64,000 bases of DNA from Actinomadura macrotermitis (GCF_009604375.1 NZ_WEGH01000004.1:310001-374000), one strand, 5' to 3'. Shown: positions 1 through 7,749, counted from the stretch's first letter. Program-made: numbers and translations. The notes: a model not told the origin generated them from the sequence alone.

Positions 1-880
1 CGGCCGGGTCGGCGGCCGTCACCACGACCGTCCGGCCGGACGTGCCGCCGCCTGTGGCGAGGGCGGCGGCGATCTGGAACACCGCCGACACCGCGCCGGT
101 GTCGCCGATCAGCGCGGCGACGTCGGGCACCTCGGCCGCGGCGGGGACGCCGGCCGCGGCCAGGGCGCGGCGGCGCACCTCGGCGACGCCGGTGTCCAGC
201 GCCGAGTGCACCGCGAGCACCCGGGCCAGCGCGCCGGGCGCGCCGGGCGGTTCCAGGCGCAGCACCCCGGCGCCCTCGCCGAGCCGGGCCGGCGCGCCGG
301 AGCGGGCGTGGTGCTCCAGCCAGGAGCGGGCCGCCGAGCACTCCTCGGCCGCGCCGCACAGCACGGTGGCCGCGCGGCCCGCGGCGAGCAGCCGGCGGGC
401 GTAGGCGAGCCCGAGCAGGCCGGCGGCACGGCCGCCCGCGATCGTGGTGTTCGGGCCGGTGAGGCCGTAGCGGATCGCGCTGAAGCCCGCCGCGCAGTTC
501 ATCACCGCGCCCGGGACGGCGGACGGCTCCACGTCGAAGGGCCGCTCCCCCGTCAGCGACGCGCGGGTGAAGTCCATCATCGACTGGACGCTGCCGCTGG
601 TGGTGCCGAGGACGAGCGCCGCGTCCGGCTCGGGCCGCGCCGCCGCCAGCGCGCCGACGGCGGTGACGGCGAGGCCGGTCACCCGGTTCATCGCCCGGGT
701 GCCCTTCCCGCCGAGCGCCGTGCGCGGGTCGAAGCCGGGCACCCGGCACACCTCGGCGCCGGGCACGCCCGCGGGGTCGGGCTCGGCGGCGGCGGGCCGC
801 CGGGACCGGACGCCGGCGGCGAACGAGGCCGCGCCGACGCCGTACGGCGACACCGCCGACCAGCCGGTGATGTCCATCAT
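1..880 (-). CDS. Ketosynthase-like chain-length-factor subunit, C-terminus off the window
   Basis: About 293 N-terminal residues of a thiolase-fold beta-ketoacyl synthase are visible; the rest lies left of base 1. The nucleophile region reads TTIAGGRAAGLLGLAYARR where active enzymes have TACSSG, so the catalytic Cys position (about residue 151) is Arg. Loss of this Cys is typical of KS-beta or chain-length-factor subunits, which pair with an active KS. The start ATG overlaps the stop of the upstream ketosynthase gene by 4 bases, which implies translational coupling and suits a 1:1 KS/CLF heterodimer. The inferred role is to set acyl chain length for the operon's ACP. A pseudo-ketosynthase with another task cannot be excluded, since the second half is not visible. 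Confidence 0.75.
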   Translation of the reverse strand, partial: MMDITGWSAVSPYGVGAASFAAGVRSRRPAAAEPDPAGVPGAEVCRVPGFDPRTALGGKGTRAMNRVTGLAVTAVGALAAARPEPDAALVLGTTSGSVQSMMDFTRASLTGERPFDVEPSAVPGAVMNCAAGFSAIRYGLTGPNTTIAGGRAAGLLGLAYARRLLAAGRAATVLCGAAEECSAARSWLEHHARSGAPARLGEGAGVLRLEPPGAPGALARVLAVHSALDTGVAEVRRRALAAAGVPAAAEVPDVAALIGDTGAVSAVFQIAAALATGGGTSGRTVVVTAADPA

Positions 881-2145
881 GACGCCGCCTCGTGGCGGCC
901 GAACAGCACGACGGCGTTGTTGCCGCCGAACGCCATCCCGTTGTTCTGCACCACCCGCAGGTCCGCCTCGACGGCGGTGTTCGGCACGCAGTCGATCTCG
1001 CAGGCCGGGTCGGTGCCGCGGTGGTTGATGGTCGGCGGCACGAACCGGTGGGTGATCGCCAGCGCGCAGGCGGCGGCGGCGAGCGCGCTCGCCGCGCCCA
1101 TGGTGTGGCCGAGCATCGACTTCAGCCCGACCGTGCGCGGCGGCTCCGGCCCGTACACCGCGCGGATGGCGCGGGCCTCGGTGACGTCGTTGGCCTTGGT
1201 GCCGGTGCCGTGCGCGGAGATCAGGTCGACGTCGCCGGGCGCCACGCCGGCGTCGTGCAGCGCCAGCTCCATGCAGCGGGCGACGCCGTCCTGGTCGGGC
1301 GCGACCGGGTGGCGGGCGTCGCAGTTCAGCCCGTAGCCGAGCACCTCGGCGTAGACGCGGGCGCCGCGGGCGAGCGCCGCGTCCCGGCTCTCCAGCACCA
1401 GCACCCCGGCGCCCTCGCCGGGCAGGATGCCGCGCCGGCCCGCGTCGAAGGGGCGGCACTGGTCCGGGGCGACGGTGCCGAGCCGGTAGAACGCGGTGAA
1501 GGTCTTGCGGCAGACCGCGTCGGCGCCGCCGCACAGGGCGATGTCGGCGTCGCCGGAGCGGATCGCGTCCAGGCCGTCGCCGATGGCGTGGTTGCCGGCC
1601 GAGCAGGCGGTGCCGATCGTCGTCGCCTCCACGTCGGTGAGGCCGAGCTCGCGGGCGACCGCGGCCGACAGGCCCGGCGCGGGGACGCGGCGGACGGCCG
1701 CGGGGTCCAGCCCGGCCGGGCCGCCGGCGAGCTCGGCGGCGGTGAGGCCGTCCAGCTCGTGCGACCCGCCGTCGGTGGTGCCGATGGACACCTGGCAGCG
1801 GACGGCGCGCAGGTCGGCCTCGGCCAGCCCGGCGTCGGCCGCCGCCATCCGCCCGGCGGCGGCCGCGAACTGGGCGGCGCGGCCGAGGTCGCCGGGCGGG
1901 ACGCGGCGCAGCCGGCGGTCCGGCTCGAAGCCGGTGACCGGGCAGCCGGTGGCGTGCGCGTACCCCGTGGTGTCGAACGCGGTGAGCGGGCGGGCGGCGC
2001 TCCGGCCGGCCCGCAGCGCGGCGGCGAACCCGGCCGCGCCCGTGCCGATGCCGGAGAGCACCCCGAGGCCGGTCACCACGACCCGGCGGCGCCGGGCATG
2101 CGGCCCCGGGGTGGTCAGGGCGGGAGAGGCGGGCATCGGGGTCAC
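877..2145 (-). CDS. Beta-ketoacyl-ACP synthase (KAS II / type II PKS KS-alpha like)
   Basis: A 422-residue condensing enzyme with the complete catalytic set: Cys181 in TIGTACSAGNHA, His312 in AHGTGT, Lys342 and His347 in GLKSMLGHTMGAASA. It should elongate ACP-bound acyl chains by decarboxylative condensation with malonyl-ACP. I chose GTG at 2145 because it overlaps the stop of the ACP gene as GTGA, matching the other coupled junction in this operon; an in-frame ATG lies at 2136. It sits between the ACP and the Cys-less KS-like gene, so it is probably the active half of a KS/CLF pair rather than the housekeeping FabF, which normally lies with fabD and acpP. Length is normal for KAS II. Confidence 0.88.
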   Translation of the reverse strand: MTPMPASPALTTPGPHARRRRVVVTGLGVLSGIGTGAAGFAAALRAGRSAARPLTAFDTTGYAHATGCPVTGFEPDRRLRRVPPGDLGRAAQFAAAAGRMAAADAGLAEADLRAVRCQVSIGTTDGGSHELDGLTAAELAGGPAGLDPAAVRRVPAPGLSAAVARELGLTDVEATTIGTACSAGNHAIGDGLDAIRSGDADIALCGGADAVCRKTFTAFYRLGTVAPDQCRPFDAGRRGILPGEGAGVLVLESRDAALARGARVYAEVLGYGLNCDARHPVAPDQDGVARCMELALHDAGVAPGDVDLISAHGTGTKANDVTEARAIRAVYGPEPPRTVGLKSMLGHTMGAASALAAAACALAITHRFVPPTINHRGTDPACEIDCVPNTAVEADLRVVQNNGMAFGGNNAVVLFGRHEAAS

Positions 2146-2420
2146 CAGGGCGGCGCGGCGTCGAGCACGGCCCGCACGCCCCGGACGTCGACCATCTTCG
2201 GCAGCTCCTCCTGGTCGATGGCGACCCGGAACTCGCGCTCCAGCGCGGCGAGCACGTCGATCAGCGCCATCGAGTCGGCGCCGTGGTCCTCCACGAACAG
2301 GTCGCCCTCCCCGATCTCGGCCGGATCGACCTCCAGATGCTCGGCGACGATCCGGATGATCCTCTCGGTGCGGGTGTCGGTCAGGGTCGGCGTGGCGCTG
2401 GTCAGCACGGCACTCCTCAA
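2142..2420 (-). CDS. Acyl carrier protein
   Basis: A 92-residue acidic carrier protein. Ser50 in GADSMALIDVL is the expected 4'-phosphopantetheine attachment site, although the usual DSL triad is DSM here. The family fold is a four-helix bundle that tethers growing acyl chains as thioesters. It starts 9 bases after the stop of the CqsA-like gene and its stop overlaps the ketosynthase start, so it is in the same operon. The context suggests a dedicated carrier that passes a finished acyl group to the PLP enzyme upstream, as in other pathways that pair an ACP with an alpha-oxoamine synthase. Confidence 0.9.
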   Translation of the reverse strand: MRSAVLTSATPTLTDTRTERIIRIVAEHLEVDPAEIGEGDLFVEDHGADSMALIDVLAALEREFRVAIDQEELPKMVDVRGVRAVLDAAPPW

Positions 2421-2429
2421 CTGGGTCTC

Positions 2430-3620
2430 CTAACGGGCGGCCGCGAGGCGGCGGGTGGACGTCTCTGCGGGCGGCGCGACCTCGTCCCGGACGGCCGCGC
2501 AGGCGGCCAGCACGCGGGCGAGGTCGGCGCGGGTCAGCCCGCTGTGCGCCGACAGGCGCAGCACGGCGCGGTTGCGCGGCACCGCCGGGTGCGCGAAGGG
2601 CGCGCCGAAGACGCCGTGGGCGTCCAGCGCGGCGCGCAGCCGGCGCAGCCGGTCCTCGCCGCCGGCGGGCAGCGAGACGATCTGGCTCTCGCTCGGCGCG
2701 ATGTCGTAGCCGAGGCCGGTGAGGCCCTCGCGCAGCGCGGCGGCGTTGCGGGCGAGGCGCACCCGCCGGTCGCCGGCGGTGCGCACCAGGCCGAGCACGG
2801 CCCGCAGGCCGGCCACGTCGTGCGGCAGCAGCGTCGAGCTGAAGATCGCGCCGGGGGCGTGGTAGGGGAGGTAGCCGGCGACGCGGCGGGAGCAGGCGAT
2901 GAGGCCGGCCCGGCCGGCGAACGCCTTGGACAGGCTCGCGGTGCGGTAGGCGACGCGGTCGGCCAGGCCGAGCGCGGGCACCAGGCCGGCGCCGGCCGGG
3001 CCGAGCACGCCGAGCGAGTGCGACTCGTCGGCGACCAGCTCGCAGCCGGTCCGCGCGGCCACCTCGGCCAGCGCGGCCAGCGGACATCGGTCGCCGGACA
3101 CGCTGTACAGGGCGTCGAAGACGATCAGGCCGGGGCCGTGGCGGCGGGCCAGGCGCTCCAGGTGCCCGGTGTCGTTGTGCGCGAACGGGCGGGCGACGGC
3201 GCCGGCCGCCTCGATGCCGGCCCACATGGAGGCGTGCGCGGCGGCGTCCACGTAGACCGGGGAGCCGGGGCGCGCGACCGACTGCAGGAGCCCGACGTTG
3301 GCGGCCCAGCCGGACTGGCAGAGCACGACCGCCGGGGCGCCGAGGAAGGCGGCGAACCGTTCCTCCAGCTCGCGCAGCGGGTCGCCGTCGTCGACGAACA
3401 CCCCCGACATCAGCGGGCCGCTGCCGCTGGCGCGCAGCGCCGCGATCTGCGCGCGGGCGACGGCCGGGTGGCGGCCGAGCGCCAGGTAGTCGTTGCTCAT
3501 CAGCACCACGTCACCGCGCCGGGCCGGCGGCCGGTCCCGGAACAGCGCGCCGCCCCAGCCCGCCTGCCGCGCCTCCCAGGCGGCGAGCCGGTTCGGCAGG
3601 GATCCCACGACGTCGTGCAC
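2430..3620 (-). CDS. CqsA-like PLP-dependent alpha-oxoamine synthase
   Basis: A 396-residue fold-type I PLP enzyme of the alpha-oxoamine synthase family (AONS, KBL, ALAS, CqsA), which condenses an acyl thioester with an amino acid, with loss of CO2, to give an amino ketone. PLP lysine is Lys232 in ASLSKAFAGRAG, with Asp198 and His201 in DESHSLG. Several stretches resemble Vibrio CqsA more than AONS: CQSGWAANVGLLQ, PVYVDAAAHASMWAGIEAAG, AIFSSTLLPHD and APSESQIVSL. That is a comparison from memory, not an alignment. The GTG start has a GGAG 7 bases upstream. It is the first gene of an operon with ACP, KS and CLF-like genes, so the acyl donor is probably acyl-ACP made on site. The product and amino-acid substrate are unknown. 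Confidence 0.85.
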   Translation of the reverse strand: MHDVVGSLPNRLAAWEARQAGWGGALFRDRPPARRGDVVLMSNDYLALGRHPAVARAQIAALRASGSGPLMSGVFVDDGDPLRELEERFAAFLGAPAVVLCQSGWAANVGLLQSVARPGSPVYVDAAAHASMWAGIEAAGAVARPFAHNDTGHLERLARRHGPGLIVFDALYSVSGDRCPLAALAEVAARTGCELVADESHSLGVLGPAGAGLVPALGLADRVAYRTASLSKAFAGRAGLIACSRRVAGYLPYHAPGAIFSSTLLPHDVAGLRAVLGLVRTAGDRRVRLARNAAALREGLTGLGYDIAPSESQIVSLPAGGEDRLRRLRAALDAHGVFGAPFAHPAVPRNRAVLRLSAHSGLTRADLARVLAACAAVRDEVAPPAETSTRRLAAAR

Positions 3621-3640
3621 CGGCGCTCCATCCTGTGATC

Positions 3641-3714
3641 AAGACCTTGGACAAGACCTTGTGGTCAAGGTCGTCCCGACCCCACGAGTGTGACACTCGG
3701 TGATCGTCGATCAC
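3641..3714. promoter_or_regulatory. Cluster of operator-like repeats before the CqsA-like operon
   Basis: A direct repeat AAGACCTTG occurs at 3641-3649 and 3653-3661, 12 bases apart. An inverted repeat GACCTTG/CAAGGTC spans 3655-3672 with a 4-base spacer. Two further dyads follow: CGAGTG-TGA-CACTCG (3685-3699) and GTGATC-GTC-GATCAC (3700-3714). All lie 20 to 95 bases upstream of the first start codon, so they are good candidates for regulator binding. The regulator is not in the window. Confidence 0.5.
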
Positions 3715-4028
3715 GCTGTGTGCTTGAAGCTTTTACTGGATGCCGACCGGGACCCCCCGTAGGTATCTTCCGCGGATTCTTCGCGCAAGGCGGCCCGGCG
3801 CGGCCGAGTCCCGGCCCCTTTTCGGTCCCCTTCCGCACCCTTTTCGGTCCTGCACTGTCCGGAAAGGTGCCCGATGATGCCCGGTTTGCTGCATGACCTT
3901 TTCGGTCGGCGCGCAATCAGCGAAACCGTGCAGCGTATCGGTTCCCGGCGTAGATCGCCGGGACCGTGCTCCGGCGGTGTTTGCCGAGTTTCTCAAACTG
4001 TGAAGCTCGCCGCGGCGCCGGAAAGGGG

Positions 4029-4062
4029 CGGCCCCTCTGGCGCAGGTGCGCCAGAGGGGCCG
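4029..4062. terminator. Terminator hairpin downstream of the GH8 gene
   Basis: A perfect 15-bp inverted repeat (CGGCCCCTCTGGCGC and its complement) with a 4-base AGGT loop lies 20 bases past the GH8 stop codon. There is no U-tract, as is usual for high-GC actinomycetes. It insulates the CqsA-like operon from read-through. Confidence 0.8.
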
Positions 4063-4081
4063 CCGAGGGGCCGCGCGGGTG

Positions 4082-5758
4082 TCAGGGGCGCCAGAAGTTG
4101 CCGCTGACGGCGATCATCGTCTGCAGGTGGATGCTGGCGGAGTAGTAGTCCCCGCCGTTCACCTGGCCGGCGGCCAGCTTGGCCCACAGGGCGTCCAGCC
4201 ACGCCTGCGCGCCCGGGTCGCTGAGGGCGGCGACGGCGAACGGCGCCCAGAAGGCGGCGTCGTGGTCGCCCGACAGCTGGGAGCCGCCGAGCGTGTAGCC
4301 GTTCTTGATCTTGGCGGGGTCGCCGCCGGTCTTCTGCCGGATCCAGCCGCTCAGCTTGCGCACCGCGGCGGTGGAGCGGGCGTCGCCGGTGGTGGCGGCG
4401 TCCACGCCGAGGCGCCACGGGTCACGGCAGGCGTTCCACCAGTAGGCGCCGTCGTTCGGGTCCTCCAGCACCTTGCCCTGCGCCGGGCGCGGAGTGGTCG
4501 TGGTGTTCTGCACGAAGTCGGGCAGCAGCCCGGTGGAGCCGGCGTAGTCGCGCTGCAGCGCCGCGATGACGTTCTGGTGCTTCTCCCGGATGGTGTCCCA
4601 GGTGGTGTCGCCGGTCGCCTGGCGGAACGCGCGCATGTGCCCGATCATCCAGTCCGAGGAGCGCGAGATCTGCCGGTCGGCGCCGCTCGCCCAATCGCCC
4701 GCGAGCAGCATGTGGGTGCTGCCGTCGACCTCCGACCTCTTGATCGCGTTGATCCGCTTCAGCGCGAGCGCGCGGTAGTCGTAGGTCCCCGAGCTGCCCC
4801 ACTGCCGGTCGGCGAGCAGCAGGCCGTAGGCGATGTCCAGGTCGCCGTCGGTCGCCGAGTCGCTGCCGTTGACGCTCTTGCAGGAGGTGTCCTGCTCGGC
4901 GGCGGCGAGGTCGGGGTCGTTCACCGACTTGTGCGCCAGGACGAACTTCAGGATGCCGTCGAAGATCTTCTTGGCGTTCGGGTCGGCGCCCGCCATCGTG
5001 GCGCTGACGACCAGCCCGTAGCCCTGGCCCTCGGCGACGTAGGGGTGGTCGGCGTCCGGCGAGATGACCTCGTACCAGCCGTTGCCGCAGTTCTGCTTGA
5101 CGAAGGCGTTGCGCCACTGCTCGTAGTAGCGCACCACGGCCTGGTCGACGGTGCTCTGCGCGCCGGACGGCTTGAGCGTGCCGGTCACGTACGGCTTCAG
5201 GTGGCTGCCGAACGGGACCGCGCCGCCCGTCGTGGGCGGCGGGGTGGTCGGGGGCGGGGTGGTGCCGCCGTCGCCGTACAGCTCCAGCTCCCACAGCGAG
5301 TAGCCGTAGGAGGTGGCGCGCTTGGTGCCGTACACGCGCACGTAGCGGCCGGTGGCGGTGACGGACACGTCGTCGGTGCCGCCGTCGCCCGTGGTGGTCG
5401 AGTAGGCGCTGGTCCAGTTCGTGCCGTCGGCGGAGACCTCGATGCGGTAGGCCGAGGCGTAGGCGGCCTCCCAGCGCAGCACGGCCCGGCGCAGGGGCTG
5501 CGCCGAACCGAGGTCCACGCTGATCCACTCGGGGTCGTGGCCCTCCTGGCTGGCCCAGCGGGAGGTGGCGCTGCCGTCGACGGCGGCGGCGCCGCCGAAC
5601 GCGGCGGACTCGCTGGAGGAGACCTGGACGGGGCGGTTCAGCGCCAGGTTCTCGCCGGCCGCCGACGCGCCGGGCAGCGGCCCGGCGATGGCGAGGCCCC
5701 CGATGGCGAGGGTGAGGGCGGACAGCAGGGCGGTGAGCTTGCGGGGCGGTGCGGGCAC
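4082..5758 (-). CDS. Secreted CBM32-GH8 glycosidase, probable chitosanase
   Basis: 558 residues. An N-terminal signal peptide (about 1-34) is followed by an F5/8 type C / CBM32 module (about 36-163), a Thr/Pro linker, and a GH8 catalytic domain (about 183-558). GH8 marks are Glu243 in AEGQGYGL and ATDGDLDIAYGLLLADRQW (302-320), close to the family signature. GH8 includes endo-beta-1,4-glucanases, chitosanases and xylanases. Chitosanase is favoured because a CsnR-type operator precedes the gene, a chitosan-oligosaccharide uptake operon lies nearby, and CBM32 modules occur on chitosanases. The GTG start has GGAG upstream. The protein acts outside the cell, and substrate specificity is inferred. 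Confidence 0.85.
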   Translation of the reverse strand: MPAPPRKLTALLSALTLAIGGLAIAGPLPGASAAGENLALNRPVQVSSSESAAFGGAAAVDGSATSRWASQEGHDPEWISVDLGSAQPLRRAVLRWEAAYASAYRIEVSADGTNWTSAYSTTTGDGGTDDVSVTATGRYVRVYGTKRATSYGYSLWELELYGDGGTTPPPTTPPPTTGGAVPFGSHLKPYVTGTLKPSGAQSTVDQAVVRYYEQWRNAFVKQNCGNGWYEVISPDADHPYVAEGQGYGLVVSATMAGADPNAKKIFDGILKFVLAHKSVNDPDLAAAEQDTSCKSVNGSDSATDGDLDIAYGLLLADRQWGSSGTYDYRALALKRINAIKRSEVDGSTHMLLAGDWASGADRQISRSSDWMIGHMRAFRQATGDTTWDTIREKHQNVIAALQRDYAGSTGLLPDFVQNTTTTPRPAQGKVLEDPNDGAYWWNACRDPWRLGVDAATTGDARSTAAVRKLSGWIRQKTGGDPAKIKNGYTLGGSQLSGDHDAAFWAPFAVAALSDPGAQAWLDALWAKLAAGQVNGGDYYSASIHLQTMIAVSGNFWRP

Positions 5759-5838
5759 GGGCGGCTCCGGGACTCGGGAGAGGGCACGCCCTCTCCGGCG
5801 GGGGGTTGCACGGTCCGACCCAGGCCCGGGTCGCTCGC

Positions 5839-5867
5839 AACGTAGATCGATCCCGGGGCGCCGTCAA
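5839..5867 (-). promoter_or_regulatory. Predicted promoter of the GH8 gene
   Basis: On the minus strand TTGACG (5867-5862) and TACGTT (5844-5839) are separated by exactly 17 bases. The expected transcript start is near 5832, about 70 bases before the GTG start. Confidence 0.55.
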
Positions 5868-5874
5868 GGGGTTC

Positions 5875-5893
5875 GAAAGGAAGGCTTCCTAAC
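5875..5893. promoter_or_regulatory. CsnR-type operator upstream of the GH8 gene
   Basis: Read on the minus strand the site is GTTAGGAAGCCTTCCTTTC. Its left half is identical to the csnR operator and its right half is degenerate. It lies 7 bases upstream of the predicted -35 box of the GH8 gene, unlike the other two copies, which lie downstream of the -10. Confidence 0.6.
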
Positions 5894-5940
5894 CCGGTGG
5901 TGCTCCGGCCGCGTTCACCTGAGTTTTCCCGTCCGGCTGT

Positions 5941-5969
5941 TGACAGTGGTGGGCGCGGATGCTGTGATT
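5941..5969 (+). promoter_or_regulatory. Predicted promoter of the CBM32-phosphoesterase gene
   Basis: TTGACA (5941-5946) and TGTGAT (5964-5969) are separated by 17 bases. An operator begins 9 bases after the -10. Confidence 0.55.
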
Positions 5970-5978
5970 CTCCGCAAG

Positions 5979-5997
5979 TTAGGGAACTTTCCTAACT
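5979..5997. promoter_or_regulatory. CsnR-type operator upstream of the phosphoesterase gene
   Basis: GTTAGGGAACTTTCCTAAC, an almost perfect 19-bp palindrome just downstream of the predicted -10 and over the expected transcript start. It nearly matches the site before csnR at 10003-10021. Confidence 0.75.
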
Positions 5998-6037
5998 ATC
6001 GGGGGGTCCGGTAAGCCGTCCCCGCCTGGAGGCGAAG

Positions 6038-7639
6038 TTGAGTCTTCGACCGTTCCGCACCACCGGCCTGATCCTGCTGTCCGCCGCCGCCCTCGCCCTG
6101 CCGGCGACGGTCGCGGCGAGCGCGCAGAACGCCGGCCCGGCAGCCCGCCTGGCCGCAGAGACCCTGCTCTCGCGCGGCAAGCCCGTCACCACCTCCTCCA
6201 CCGAGACCGCCGAGTTCGCCGGCGCCAACGCCGTCGACGGGAGCACCACGACCCGCTGGGCGAGCCAGGAGGGGCACGACCCCGAGTGGATCACCATCGA
6301 CCTCGGCGCGCCCGCCGCGCTGACCCGGGTCAAGCTGAACTGGGAGGACGCCTACGCCTCCTCCTACCGCATCGACCGCTCCACCGACGGCACGACCTGG
6401 ACCAGCGCCTACTCGACCAGCTCGGGCGACGGCGGCGTCGACGACCGCGCCGTGACGGGCACCGCCCGCTACGTGCGCGTCTACGGCCGGGCCCGCGGCA
6501 CCTCCTACGGGTACTCGCTGTGGGAGGTCGAGGTCTACGGCACCCCGTCCGGGCCCGACACCCAGGCGCCGAGCGTCCCCGCCGGCCTGCGGGTCACCGG
6601 CACGACCACCACCTCGGTGTCGCTCGGCTGGTCGCCGTCCACCGACGACACCGGCGTCACCGGCTACGACGTGCTGCGCGACGGCGCCGTGGTGGCCTCG
6701 CCCGCCGGGACGTCCTACACCGACACCGGCCTCACCACCGGGCAGACCTACTCCTACACGGTGCGGGCCCGCGACGCCGCCGGCAACGTCTCGGCGGCGA
6801 GCGCGGCCGTGCCGGGCGTGCCGAAGGCGGGCGAGACGACGTTCGTCGCGACCGCCGCCGGCGACATCTCCGAGCACTGCAAGGCCTCCAGCAGCAGCTG
6901 CGGCGCGCAGCAGACCGCCAAGCGCATCGAGGCGATCAACCCCGACGAGATCCTCACCCTCGGCGACAACCAGTACGACACCGGCAGCCTCGCCGACTAC
7001 AAGGCCTACTACGACACCACCTGGGGCCGGTTCAAGGCCAAGACGCGGCCGGTGCCCGGCAACCACGAGTACAACGACGCGACCGAGACCGCCGCCGACT
7101 ACAAGTCCTACTTCGGCGCCCGCGCCACCCCGCAGGGCAAGACCTACTACAGCTGGGAGCGCGGCGGCTGGCACATGATCGCGCTGGACTCCGAGCTGTC
7201 GATGTCGGCGACGTCCGCCCAGATCAAGTGGCTGGAGGCCGACCTGGCCGCCAACACCAAGAAGTGCGTGGCCGCCTACTGGCACAAGCCGCTGTACAGC
7301 TCGGGCCCGCAGGCCGACGCGGTCAGCAAGCCCGCCTGGCAGGTGCTGTACAAGTACCACGCCGACCTGGTGCTGAACGGCCACGACCACCTGTACGAGC
7401 GGTTCGCCCCGCAGAACGCCTCCGGCGGCGCGGCGGCCGACGGGCCGCGCGAGCTGCTGGTCGGCACCGGCGGCGCGAGCACCTACGACTTCGAGAGCAC
7501 CCAGCCCAACAGCCAGAAGCGGATCACCGACATCTTCGGCGTGCTCAAGCTGACGCTCGCCGACGGCTCCTACACCGCCGACATGGTCCACCAGGACGGC
7601 CGGACGCTCGACACCACCGGCCCGACCGCCTGCCACTAG
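6038..7639 (+). CDS. Secreted CBM32-Fn3-metallophosphoesterase
   Basis: 533 residues starting at TTG, chosen for a GGAGG with 6-base spacing. Order of parts: signal peptide (about 1-28), F5/8 type C / CBM32 module (about 40-175), fibronectin type III domain (about 185-260), then a calcineurin-like phosphoesterase domain. The latter shows the metal-binding blocks AAGDISEH, TLGDNQYD, PGNHEYND, YWHKPLYSSG and NGHDHLYERF. It should hydrolyse phosphoesters outside the cell with a two-metal centre. The CBM32 is strikingly like that of the divergent GH8 enzyme (both share WASQEGHDPEWI and TSYGYSLWE). The CsnR-type operator puts it in the chitosan regulon, although no phosphorylated substrate is obvious. 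It lacks the usual plant-type purple acid phosphatase N-domain arrangement. Confidence 0.87.
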   Translation: MSLRPFRTTGLILLSAAALALPATVAASAQNAGPAARLAAETLLSRGKPVTTSSTETAEFAGANAVDGSTTTRWASQEGHDPEWITIDLGAPAALTRVKLNWEDAYASSYRIDRSTDGTTWTSAYSTSSGDGGVDDRAVTGTARYVRVYGRARGTSYGYSLWEVEVYGTPSGPDTQAPSVPAGLRVTGTTTTSVSLGWSPSTDDTGVTGYDVLRDGAVVASPAGTSYTDTGLTTGQTYSYTVRARDAAGNVSAASAAVPGVPKAGETTFVATAAGDISEHCKASSSSCGAQQTAKRIEAINPDEILTLGDNQYDTGSLADYKAYYDTTWGRFKAKTRPVPGNHEYNDATETAADYKSYFGARATPQGKTYYSWERGGWHMIALDSELSMSATSAQIKWLEADLAANTKKCVAAYWHKPLYSSGPQADAVSKPAWQVLYKYHADLVLNGHDHLYERFAPQNASGGAAADGPRELLVGTGGASTYDFESTQPNSQKRITDIFGVLKLTLADGSYTADMVHQDGRTLDTTGPTACH

Positions 7640-7650
7640 TCCCCCCGCAC

Positions 7651-7700
7651 GTGGTCCGGCGCCCGCAGACCCAGGCCCGGTACGGCGGGCGCCGGACCAC
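7651..7700. terminator. Hairpin between the phosphoesterase and MFS genes
   Basis: A perfect 16-bp inverted repeat (7651-7666 and 7685-7700) with an 18-base loop begins 11 bases after the phosphoesterase stop. It may simply terminate that gene. Because it ends just before the Shine-Dalgarno of the leader ORF at 7720, it could also act on MFS expression. Confidence 0.65.
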
Positions 7701-7719
7701 CCCGTCCCCTGGAGGAGCC

Positions 7720-7746
7720 ATGCCCCGACGTCCCGGCGGGCGGTGA
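7720..7746 (+). CDS. Possible 8-residue leader peptide before the MFS gene
   Basis: ATG at 7720 follows a near-ideal GGAGGAG and encodes MPRRPGGR, ending in TGA at 7744-7746, 3 bases before the MFS start. The strong ribosome site belongs to this mini-ORF, while the MFS start has only a weak GTGAGGG. The arrangement resembles translational coupling or attenuation leaders of exporter genes. That function is inference. Confidence 0.45.
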   Translation: MPRRPGGR

Positions 7747-7749
7747 GGG

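Larger units (their letters stand above)
3621..4081. other. 461-bp intergenic region upstream of the CqsA-like operon
   Basis: No convincing coding sequence. It contains three short dyads and a direct repeat next to the operon (3641-3714), then about 300 bp with no feature I recognise, and a strong hairpin at 4029-4062 that belongs to the end of the GH8 gene. I could not assign a clear -35/-10 pair for the operon. Confidence 0.6.

Noticed and set aside
206..2433. Long plus-strand open frames opposite the ketosynthase genes
   Set aside because: They are Arg/Gly/Ala-rich shadow frames caused by high GC at codon position 3; the minus-strand frames carry the family motifs.
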